A DNA stretch of 64,000 bases, from the NCBI RefSeq assembly GCF_039525805.1, contig NZ_BAAAHZ010000010.1, one strand, 5' to 3'. Positions 50,094 through 56,888 of the stretch are shown here, in pieces; the first letter of the stretch is position 1; each line of letters begins with the position of its first letter. Made by a program: the position numbers and the translations under genes. The notes below the pieces were generated by a model. It ran no database searches, was not told the origin of the DNA, and saw only the letters and a list, made by a program, of their open reading frames with translations. This stretch comes from Dietzia natronolimnaea (GTDB lineage: Bacteria > Actinomycetota > Actinomycetes > Mycobacteriales > Mycobacteriaceae).

Positions 50094-50726
50094 TCACGGC
50101 GCGTGGGCCCCGAGGGCTACCACCTCGTCGGCCCAGCGCCCGGCCAGTCGGAGATCGTGGGTGATCGCCAGGACGCCCAGGCCTCCGTCGGCCCGCCGGC
50201 GGAGGGTGCGGGCGATCGCGGTCGTGCTCAGCGGATCCAGATGGGCGGTGGCCTCGTCGGCGATCAGGTACCGGGGTTCCTGGGCCAGCGCGCGGGCCAG
50301 GCAGGCGCGCTGGAGTTGCCCGCCGGAGACCTCCGCCGGGCGGCGGTCCAGCAGCACCGGGTCCAGGCCGACCTCGATCGCCAGCGCGTCCGGGTCCACG
50401 GGGACGCCGCGCACCGACGCCGACAGGGTGAGGGCGCGGCGCAGCGTCAGGTGCGGGTCGGAGGCGGACACCGGATCCTGGTCCAGCAGGGCCGTGTGGC
50501 CGGGCAGCCGACCCCGACGACGTCGCACACCCACACCCCCCGCGGTCACCGAACCGGAGCCGGGGACGAGCAGGCCCGCGAGCAGGTGGGCCACCGTGGT
50601 CTTGCCACACCCGGAGGGCCCGACGAGCGCGGTGATCCGTCCGGGTCGCACGGTCAGGTCGGTCGGCGGGAGGACGAATCCGCCGTCGGGACGGCGGTAG
50701 GTGACCCGGTCGGCGACGAGGGTCAT
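50094..50726 (-). CDS. ABC transporter ATPase (NikE/DppF-like)
   Basis: 210 residues, a compact ATPase: Walker A GPSGCGKTT, Q-loop LLDQDPVSA, signature VSGGQLQRAC, Walker B YLIADEATAHLD, switch histidine ITHDLR. Shorter than usual NikE/DppF (about 260-320), lacking the C-terminal oligopeptide extension. Last gene of the nickel/peptide ABC operon, coupled by ATGA to the fused permease-ATPase. Confidence 0.9.
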   Translation of the reverse strand: MTLVADRVTYRRPDGGFVLPPTDLTVRPGRITALVGPSGCGKTTVAHLLAGLLVPGSGSVTAGGVGVRRRRGRLPGHTALLDQDPVSASDPHLTLRRALTLSASVRGVPVDPDALAIEVGLDPVLLDRRPAEVSGGQLQRACLARALAQEPRYLIADEATAHLDPLSTTAIARTLRRRADGGLGVLAITHDLRLAGRWADEVVALGAHAP

Positions 50727-52501
50727 GACGACGACGACCCGACCGCCGCGCCGAGCTCCGGTGTGAAGTCGGGCACCGCCGCCGATCCGGGGTGCAGCGC
50801 GGCGGCCAGGAGCTCACGGGTGTACGGGGAGTCGGGTGCGGCGAGCAACCGCGAGGCCGGGCCCACGTCACAGAGGTGGCCGGCCCGGAGCACGGCGACC
50901 TCGTCGGCGGCGTCCGAGTCGGTCAGCGTGGCCAGGTCGTGGGTGATCACCACGACGCCGATGCGGCGCTCGTCGGCCAGGCGGCGCAGCAGCCGGAGAG
51001 TGGCCAGGGCGGGCCCGGCGTCCAGGCCCGCGGTCGGCTCGTCGGCCACCAGCACCGACGGAGCGGTGGCCAGAGCTGCCGCGATCGCCGCACGCCGGAG
51101 TTGCCCACCGGACAGCTGGTGCGGATAGCGGTCGGCCAGCGCCGGGTCGAGACCCACCTCGAGGCACAGCTCGGCGACCGAGCGGCGGCCATCCCGCCCC
51201 CGCCCGGCCGCGGCGAGCGCTTCCGCTAGCTGCCCGCGCACATGCCGGGTGGGCGTGAACGCGGCGGCCGCCGACTGCGGCACGTGGCCCACCCGGGACC
51301 TGCGGGCCGTATCTCTGAGAAGCGTATCTCTGAGAAGCGTGTCCCCGAGGACCGTGATGCGCCCCCGGACGTGGGCCTGTTCCGGGAGCAGACCGCAGCA
51401 CGCGTCCGCGAGCGTCGATTTGCCGGCGCCCGACTCGCCCACCACGGCCAGCACCCGGGCCGGCGGGACACGCAGCGTGACGCGGTCGAGGATCCGGACA
51501 GGGTGGCCCTCCGGGCCGGGCACCGACACCGTGAGCCCGGCGATGTCCAGCGCCGGGGTCGAGGCCACGGGTGTCGACGGAACAGGTGTCGACGGCATCG
51601 GCTCGCCGGGGGGACCGGACCCGTTGTCGTCGTCGTCGATCTCGTGGATCGCGGGCGACGCCCCCCTGCGTCCCCGGCGCCGCCCCGCGGGGGCGAGCAG
51701 CGCCACGGCCACGGTCACCACGATCAGCGCCGCGGCGGGGAAGGCCAGCGCCCACCAGCGGCCCAGCAGCAGATCCGCCCGTGACAGGGCGACAAGCGTG
51801 CCGAGGCTCGCCTCCTCGGGCGGCAGTCCGATGCCCAGGAACGACAGCGTGGACTCGTGCCACACGGCGTGGGGGAGCATCACCACCACGGCCAGCCCCG
51901 CCTGTCCGGCGACGGCCGGGAGCACGTGGTGGCGCACCAACCCGGCGGGCGAGGCCCCGGCCACCCGCGAGGCGGCGACGTACCCCGAGGCCATGACCTT
52001 CTGCGTCTCGGCGCGCACGATCCTCGCCACCGGGGGCCAGTGGGTCAGCGCCAGGGCCAGGACCAGCGCGGTGATCGACCCCCGGAACAGGGCCACCACC
52101 ACGACCGTCGCCAACAGGTGCGGCACCGCGGCCACGGCGTCGGTCAGGCGCATGAGCAGCGCGTCGACCCGCGCGCCGCCCGCGGAGGCGGCGGCGCCCA
52201 CGGCCACCCCGATCGCCGCCGCGGCCACCGCGGACCCGGCGGCCACCGCCAGGGAGACCTGCAGCGCCTGCGCCACCCGCACGGAGGTGTCGTGGCCCAG
52301 CGTGTCGGTGCCCATGAGGTGCGGCCACCCCGGGGCCAGCCCGGCGCGCAGGTAGTCGGTGTCCACCCACGCCGGCGGGGCGAGCAGCGGCCACGCCACC
52401 GCGTACGCGACGACCAGGGCCAGGAGCAGCAACGCGAGGATGCGCCGGGAAGTCAGGTGGCGTCGGGGGGCCGGGCGTCGGGGTGCCGGATGCTCACGCA
52501 T
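50723..52501 (-). CDS. Fused ABC permease-ATPase (NikC-NikD/DppC-DppD-like)
   Basis: 592 residues combining two subunits normally separate. Residues about 20-275 form a DppC-type permease (MGTDTLGHDTSVRVA, five to six helices, the EAA loop ASRVAGASPAGLVRHHVLPA). An Asp/Gly/Pro/Thr-rich linker (about 285-315) leads to an ATPase with Walker A GESGAGKST, signature LSGGQLRRAA, Walker B LVADEPTAGLD and switch ITHDL. Both halves look intact. It overlaps its neighbours on both sides (ATGA and 8 bases). It imports nickel complexes or peptides; adjacent Ni genes favour nickel. Confidence 0.93.
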   Translation of the reverse strand: MREHPAPRRPAPRRHLTSRRILALLLLALVVAYAVAWPLLAPPAWVDTDYLRAGLAPGWPHLMGTDTLGHDTSVRVAQALQVSLAVAAGSAVAAAAIGVAVGAAASAGGARVDALLMRLTDAVAAVPHLLATVVVVALFRGSITALVLALALTHWPPVARIVRAETQKVMASGYVAASRVAGASPAGLVRHHVLPAVAGQAGLAVVVMLPHAVWHESTLSFLGIGLPPEEASLGTLVALSRADLLLGRWWALAFPAAALIVVTVAVALLAPAGRRRGRRGASPAIHEIDDDDNGSGPPGEPMPSTPVPSTPVASTPALDIAGLTVSVPGPEGHPVRILDRVTLRVPPARVLAVVGESGAGKSTLADACCGLLPEQAHVRGRITVLGDTLLRDTLLRDTARRSRVGHVPQSAAAAFTPTRHVRGQLAEALAAAGRGRDGRRSVAELCLEVGLDPALADRYPHQLSGGQLRRAAIAAALATAPSVLVADEPTAGLDAGPALATLRLLRRLADERRIGVVVITHDLATLTDSDAADEVAVLRAGHLCDVGPASRLLAAPDSPYTRELLAAALHPGSAAVPDFTPELGAAVGSSSS

Positions 52502-53489
52502 CGATCCGCACCCGCGGGTCGGCCAGCAGGAGCAGGCTGTCGGCGAGCCAGGTGCCCACCAGGACGGTCGCCGACGCGCCCAGGGTGACGGCGGCCAGTA
52601 GCGCGAAGTCGGCTTCGAGGGCGGCGTCCACGGTCGCGGCGGCCAGGCCGGGCCAGGCGAAGACGCTCTCCACCACCAGCGACCCGGCGATGAGCTCGGG
52701 CAGCCTCGCGCCGAGCAACGCGATGAGGGGCGTCCACGAGACGGCCGCGATGTGCCCGGTGAGCACCGTGCGCTCGTCCAACCCCCGGGCGCGGGCCTCG
52801 GCCACCGGCGCGGAGGACTCGGCGTCGAGGACCGCGCGGCGCAGGGCCAACAGCATCCACGGGACCTGCCCCGCGGCGAGCGCCACCGCGGGCAGCACCA
52901 GGTGGCGGGCGACCGTCGCGACCGTGGGGTCCTGCCCGGGCGGGGCCACCCCGGTGACGGGCAGCCACCCCAGCGCCACCGCGAACACCGCCACCGAGCC
53001 CATCGCCAGCACGAACGGGGGCACCGCGCTGAGCGACACGGCCAGCGCCGCCAGGGCCCGGTCGAGGACGCCGTGCGGGCGGTGGGCGGCGGCGGCCCCG
53101 GCCAAGAGCGTCACCGCCAGCGCCAGGGCGAGCGCGGTGGCGGAGAGCAGGATCGTCCACGGCAGCCGCTCCGTCAGGACCTCGAGCACCGGCTGCCGGT
53201 AGGCGTGCGAGAACCCCGCGTCGCCGGTGGCCAGACCAGCCACCCAGTTCCACCACGCCTGCCACCACGTCAGGTCCGTCCCCAGCGCGGCGGCGGCCGC
53301 GGACCGGTCGGCCTCGGTGGTGCGCTCGTACCCGGAGCCGAAGTGGGCGGCCAACGGGTTCAGCGGTGACGCCGCGGCCAGGATGAACGCGCCGAGGGTC
53401 ACCGCGATCAGGACCAGTGGCGCGGCGGCGGCGCGGCGAGCTGTGAGGTGGACCAGGTCGGCGCGGCGTTCGCGCAGGCGCCCGCTCAC
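52494..53489 (-). CDS. ABC permease (NikB/DppB-like)
   Basis: 331 residues of the DppB/NikB permease type: N-terminal helix, periplasmic domain (GTDLTWWQAWWNWVAG, GDAGFSHAYRQPV) and six helices with the EAA loop ARARGLDERTVLTGHIA. GTG 53489 overlaps the stop of the binding-protein gene (GTGA). Forms the import channel with the fused permease. Confidence 0.92.
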   Translation of the reverse strand: MSGRLRERRADLVHLTARRAAAAPLVLIAVTLGAFILAAASPLNPLAAHFGSGYERTTEADRSAAAAALGTDLTWWQAWWNWVAGLATGDAGFSHAYRQPVLEVLTERLPWTILLSATALALALAVTLLAGAAAAHRPHGVLDRALAALAVSLSAVPPFVLAMGSVAVFAVALGWLPVTGVAPPGQDPTVATVARHLVLPAVALAAGQVPWMLLALRRAVLDAESSAPVAEARARGLDERTVLTGHIAAVSWTPLIALLGARLPELIAGSLVVESVFAWPGLAAATVDAALEADFALLAAVTLGASATVLVGTWLADSLLLLADPRVRIDA

Positions 53490-55072
53490 CGGTCGCGGGT
53501 CCACGAGGCCAGCGACCACCACGGACCCCACGTCACCCCGTGCGCGTGCGGCTCGAGGATCGGGGCGGGCCGGGTGTGGCCGGTGTCGCGCAGGACGTAG
53601 GTGTGGTCGAGCGTGGCCAGGAAGACGTGGCCGGGCGCGTCGGCGTAGGCCCTCTGCGCCTCGCGGTAGTACCCGGTCCGCTCCCCGGGGTCGGCGGTGG
53701 AGCGGGCCGCGTCCAGGGCGGCGTCCACCCGGGGATCACGGTAGTCACCGGGGTTGTCCAACGGGCCGGACGCCGAGGTGCGCGAGTGCAGGGTCCGGTA
53801 GGCCTGCGTGTCCACCGTGTAGGGGTTGTCGCCGCCACCCAACAGGATCGCCACCTCGCCGATGCGCTGCTCGATCTGGTCCCAGCTGCCGCCCCACACG
53901 GTCACCGCCACGCCGAGTTCGCGCATCTGGTCGGCGAACGCCGACGCCAGCTCCCGGCGGACCGGATCGGCGGCCGGGTAGGCCAGCGTGAACTCGGCGC
54001 GTGCTCCGTCCCGGGCCAGGACGCCGTCCGCGCCGGGGCGCCATCCCGCCTCCCGCAGCAGGTCGGCCGCCCGGACACCGGTGAGCGGCGGGGGTTCGTA
54101 CTCCGGGTAGGCGTCGGTGATCGGCGAGGCCACCGGGCGGCCGTGCCCGGACAGGACGCGGTCGACCAGGCCGTCGCGGTCCACCGCCAGGTTGAGCGCC
54201 CGCCGGGCCGCGGGATCGCCGGCGAAGGGATGCGACATGGGCAACGCCACCGCGCGCCAGTCGGCCGACGCCACCGAGACCAGCTCGAGGCCGCCCCGTC
54301 CGGCCAGGCCCTCGGCGAGCCGCGGTGGCAGCGCGGCGCCGTCGACCTCCCCGGCCATCAGCATCTGGGCCCGCGCATCGGCGTCGGGCACCGACCGCAG
54401 CACCACGCGGGTGACCTCGGGCGGGCCGTCGCGGTGGCCGGGATCGGACTCCAGCACGGCCTCGCCGGCGGTGAGGCGGGCCAGTCGGTACGGGCCGGTG
54501 CCGACGGGGGCGGAGTTGAGCGCCGACGCCGACGCCGGCCCCGGAGTCAGCGCCTCCGAGGGCGCGATGCCGAGCAGGAGCCGGGCCGGCATCCCCGGGT
54601 CGGGCGCGTGGAGGTGGAAGCGCACGGTGAGCGGGTCCGGGGTGTCCACGCGTGCGATCGGGGAGTAGTCCGAGGCGATGGGGGAGGCCGAGCGCGGATC
54701 GGCCACCGCGCGGTAGGTGGCCGCCACGTCGCCGGAATCCAGGAGGGAGCCGTCGTGGAAGTGCACGCCATCACGCAGCCGGACCGTCCAGGTGAGCCCG
54801 TCCGCACTGACCTCCGGTTCCTGCGCGGCCAGGGCGGGCTCGAGCCGGGGCAGCGTGGAATCGTCGGCGGCGACCGGGCGCAGGAGCCCCTCGTAGAGCG
54901 GGGAGACGCCGGTCGATCCGTATCCGGACACGGGGTTGAACTCACCGGGGTCCCCGGCGTCGGCCAACACGATCTGACCGGTGCTCTCCGACGCCGGGGC
55001 GGGGGTCGCGCATCCCGACGCGGCGAGGGCCGACGCGAGTCCGACGCAGACTGCGGCGTACAACGGTCTCAC
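53486..55072 (-). CDS. Substrate-binding lipoprotein, SBP family 5 (nickel/peptide)
   Basis: 528 residues: signal and lipobox (LAASGC, C21), then a family 5 solute-binding protein (VRLRDGVHFHDGSLLDSGDV early motif, PVGTGPYRLA, ALNLAVDRDGLVDRVL). Such proteins bind peptides or Ni chelates. Its C-terminus has several His (EPHAHGVTWGPWW). GTG 55072 has AGGAG seven bases upstream. A 16-bp palindrome and a divergent ArsR-type metal sensor gene lie in front, and urease (a nickel enzyme) follows, so nickel is the likely substrate. Confidence 0.9.
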   Translation of the reverse strand: MRPLYAAVCVGLASALAASGCATPAPASESTGQIVLADAGDPGEFNPVSGYGSTGVSPLYEGLLRPVAADDSTLPRLEPALAAQEPEVSADGLTWTVRLRDGVHFHDGSLLDSGDVAATYRAVADPRSASPIASDYSPIARVDTPDPLTVRFHLHAPDPGMPARLLLGIAPSEALTPGPASASALNSAPVGTGPYRLARLTAGEAVLESDPGHRDGPPEVTRVVLRSVPDADARAQMLMAGEVDGAALPPRLAEGLAGRGGLELVSVASADWRAVALPMSHPFAGDPAARRALNLAVDRDGLVDRVLSGHGRPVASPITDAYPEYEPPPLTGVRAADLLREAGWRPGADGVLARDGARAEFTLAYPAADPVRRELASAFADQMRELGVAVTVWGGSWDQIEQRIGEVAILLGGGDNPYTVDTQAYRTLHSRTSASGPLDNPGDYRDPRVDAALDAARSTADPGERTGYYREAQRAYADAPGHVFLATLDHTYVLRDTGHTRPAPILEPHAHGVTWGPWWSLASWTRDR

Positions 55073-55100
55073 AGACGCACTCCTGCCAGGGCTAGGGTAG

Positions 55101-55116
55101 GTGTCCGGCTGGACAC
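55101..55116. promoter_or_regulatory. 16-bp palindrome upstream of the nickel ABC operon
   Basis: GTGTCC (55101-55106), GGCT, GGACAC (55111-55116): perfect inverted repeat 29 bases upstream of the GTG start of the binding-protein gene, within its promoter. Candidate site for a nickel regulator. Confidence 0.55.
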
Positions 55117-55174
55117 ATAGTTCGCAGAGCGTAGCGAGCGGATGTGTCGCTGCTGTTACACCGGAGAGCGTCTG

Positions 55175-55189
55175 AACACGCCTGGTGTT
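55175..55189. promoter_or_regulatory. ArsR-type operator candidate before the metal sensor gene
   Basis: AACAC (55175-55179), GCCTG, GTGTT (55185-55189): an inverted repeat about 22 bases before the ATG of the ArsR-type gene. The spacing and place suit ArsR autorepression; the short arms make chance possible. Confidence 0.4.
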
Positions 55190-55211
55190 AAGCCTGATGC
55201 GTGGGGGAGCG

Positions 55212-55499
55212 ATGGATCTGACCGACTGGGCCGAGCGCTTCGAGCTGCTCGGCGACCCCACCAGGCTGGGGCTCCTCGCACACATGCACCACGTGGGCCC
55301 CGGTGTCGCGACCGTCTCCGACCTGGCCGAGGCCGCCGGGATCACCCGCAACGCCGCCTCCCAGGCGCTGCGGATCCTCCGGGACAGGGGCTGGGTGCGC
55401 GCCGCCCGGGACGCCGACGACGGCAGGGTGGTCCGCTACTCGCTCGCCGACGACACCGTGCACCGCATCCTGCACCTCATGGGCGCCCGCCACCACTGA
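55212..55499 (+). CDS. ArsR/SmtB-family regulator, probable nickel sensor
   Basis: 95 residues, one winged helix: FELLGDPTRLGLLAHMHHVG, VSDLAEAAGITRNAASQALRILRDRG, VVRYSLADD. The last helix reads DDTVHRILHLMGARHH, with Asp and His spaced like the alpha-5 metal sites of Ni/Co sensors (NmtR/KmtR). It probably represses in the absence of excess metal and sits divergent to the nickel-type importer. ATG 55212 has GGGGGAG upstream. A 19-bp hairpin ends the gene. Confidence 0.85.
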   Translation: MDLTDWAERFELLGDPTRLGLLAHMHHVGPGVATVSDLAEAAGITRNAASQALRILRDRGWVRAARDADDGRVVRYSLADDTVHRILHLMGARHH

Positions 55500-55538
55500 G
55501 CGCGGGGCTCGTGGTGACCTCCCCGACGGCCCGGTGCT

Positions 55539-55585
55539 CTGACCTGCGGTGCCCTGCGCGCGGCAAGCAGGGCACCGCAGGTCAG
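55539..55585. terminator. Intrinsic terminator-like hairpin, 19-bp perfect stem
   Basis: Arms 55539-55557 and 55567-55585 pair perfectly (19 bp, loop 9 bases), 39 bases past the ArsR stop. It insulates the sensor gene from the urease operon; no T-run. Confidence 0.8.
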
Positions 55586-55611
55586 GGTGGCGCGCGGCGC
55601 TCGGAGCCGGC

Positions 55612-55627
55612 GTAACACAGCCGACAC
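55612..55627 (+). promoter_or_regulatory. GlnR-type box upstream of the urease operon
   Basis: GTAAC-N6-GACAC (55612-55627) fits the actinobacterial GlnR pattern (gTnAC-N6-GaAAC, with the AC-N9-AC core). The 21 bases from 55614 are repeated with two mismatches at 61512 before urtA. It lies 95 bases upstream of ureA. GlnR activates nitrogen-scavenging genes when nitrogen is short. Confidence 0.6.
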
Positions 55628-55722
55628 ACGGTGGTATTAGCGTGATCAACAGCCCCAGCGTGCACCCACCCGGCATGCATCCCCCGGCGCGCTGATGCTC
55701 GAGCACGAGAGGACCTCAGAGG

Positions 55723-56043
55723 ATGAAGCTCACCCCCCGCGAGCTGGACAAGCTCACCCTGTTCACCGCGGCGGAGGTCGCGAGGCGCAGGCTCGAGCGC
55801 GGGGTGCTGCTCAACGTCCCGGAGGCCACCGCGCTCATCTCGTGGGAGATCGTCGAGCACGCCCGCGACGGGCGGACGGTCGCCGAGTGCATGGACCTCG
55901 GACGTCGGGTCCTGAACGCCGGGCAGGTCATGGCCGGGGTGGTGGAGCGGCTGCCGATGATCCAGGTGGAGGCCACCTTCCCGGACGGCTCCAAGCTGGT
56001 CACGGTGCACGATCCCGTCGGCCCGGCGGAGCAGCAGGCGTGA
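55723..56043 (+). CDS. ureA: Urease gamma subunit
   Basis: 106 residues, a full gamma subunit: MKLTPRELDKL, LNVPEATALIS, GRTVAECMDLG, PMIQVEATFPDGSKLVTVHDP. It assembles with the beta and alpha parts into the nickel urease that splits urea to ammonia and carbamate. First gene of the operon; its stop overlaps the start of the next (GTGA). Confidence 0.97.
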   Translation: MKLTPRELDKLTLFTAAEVARRRLERGVLLNVPEATALISWEIVEHARDGRTVAECMDLGRRVLNAGQVMAGVVERLPMIQVEATFPDGSKLVTVHDPVGPAEQQA

Positions 56044-56843
56044 CCGCGCACTCCCCGGTGCACGAGCACGTTCACCAGCACACAGACCCGGCCACCGCCC
56101 GGATCGTCGCGGCGCTGGGTCCGGAAGCGGAGCAGATGCCCGACCTCGGCATCCCGTCGGCCGCGCCCGGGCGTGGACTGTCCGACCTGGTGTCGGCGGA
56201 GGGCCGGGCGGGTGACCTCGTCGTCGTCGTCCCCATGACGTTCGGCCGCGCACCCGCGGTGATCGCCGACTGCGCCCGCACCCTCCGCGACGTCCGGGGC
56301 CGCACCGGCGGCGCGCGGGTCGCACTGGCCGCGCCGCTGGGGGATGCCACGATGCTGGTCACCCGCCTGCGCGCCGCGATCCGACGTCACGAGCTCGGGG
56401 ACGCCGCAGCCGACTCGGTACTTGTGGTGAGCCCGGCGATCGACCCGTTCGCCGACGCCGAGCTGTTCCGCCTGGCCCGTCTCGCGCGGCAGTACGGCCG
56501 GCCCGGGCTGGTCGAGGTCGCGTTCCACGGCGGCACCGAGCCGGACCCGGACCTGGCCGGCGGTGTCGCGCGGCTCGATGCGCTCGGGTCGGGGCGTCCG
56601 ATGGTCGTGAGCGCCACGTTGGCCCCGGCGCCGGTCACCGGCCGGGACCTGCCCGGCGAGGGCGAGTACCTCCTGGGTCCGGCGGTGTTGCGCAGCGTGA
56701 TCGACACCCGCGTGCGCGAGGCGGTCCACCGGCTCGATCACGGACGGGACGGCATCGACGCGGCGCTCGACGCCGAGGACGGCCACGGTTACGCCCACTC
56801 CCACGTGGCGGCCGACGGCAGCGTCTACACCCACTCGCACTAG
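56040..56843 (+). CDS. His-rich CbiX/chelatase-like protein inside the urease operon
   Basis: 267 residues. A His-rich N-terminus (HEHVHQHTD, residues 8-16) and C-terminus (GHGYAHSHVAADGSVYTHSH, last 20) frame an alpha/beta core with VVVVPMTFGRAPAVI, VLVVSPAIDPFADAELF and VVSATLAPAPVTG. The core pattern resembles the CbiX/CfbA class of metal-tetrapyrrole chelatases, but the usual catalytic histidines are unclear, so this link is weak. GTG 56040 overlaps ureA. The operon has no ureE; this protein sits where a nickel carrier would be useful, so a nickel-delivery role is inferred. No close known homologue recalled. Confidence 0.7.
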   Translation: MTAHSPVHEHVHQHTDPATARIVAALGPEAEQMPDLGIPSAAPGRGLSDLVSAEGRAGDLVVVVPMTFGRAPAVIADCARTLRDVRGRTGGARVALAAPLGDATMLVTRLRAAIRRHELGDAAADSVLVVSPAIDPFADAELFRLARLARQYGRPGLVEVAFHGGTEPDPDLAGGVARLDALGSGRPMVVSATLAPAPVTGRDLPGEGEYLLGPAVLRSVIDTRVREAVHRLDHGRDGIDAALDAEDGHGYAHSHVAADGSVYTHSH

Positions 56844-56888
56844 CCCCCACTCCACCAACCCACCACCACACCGACCCCGAGGAGCGCG

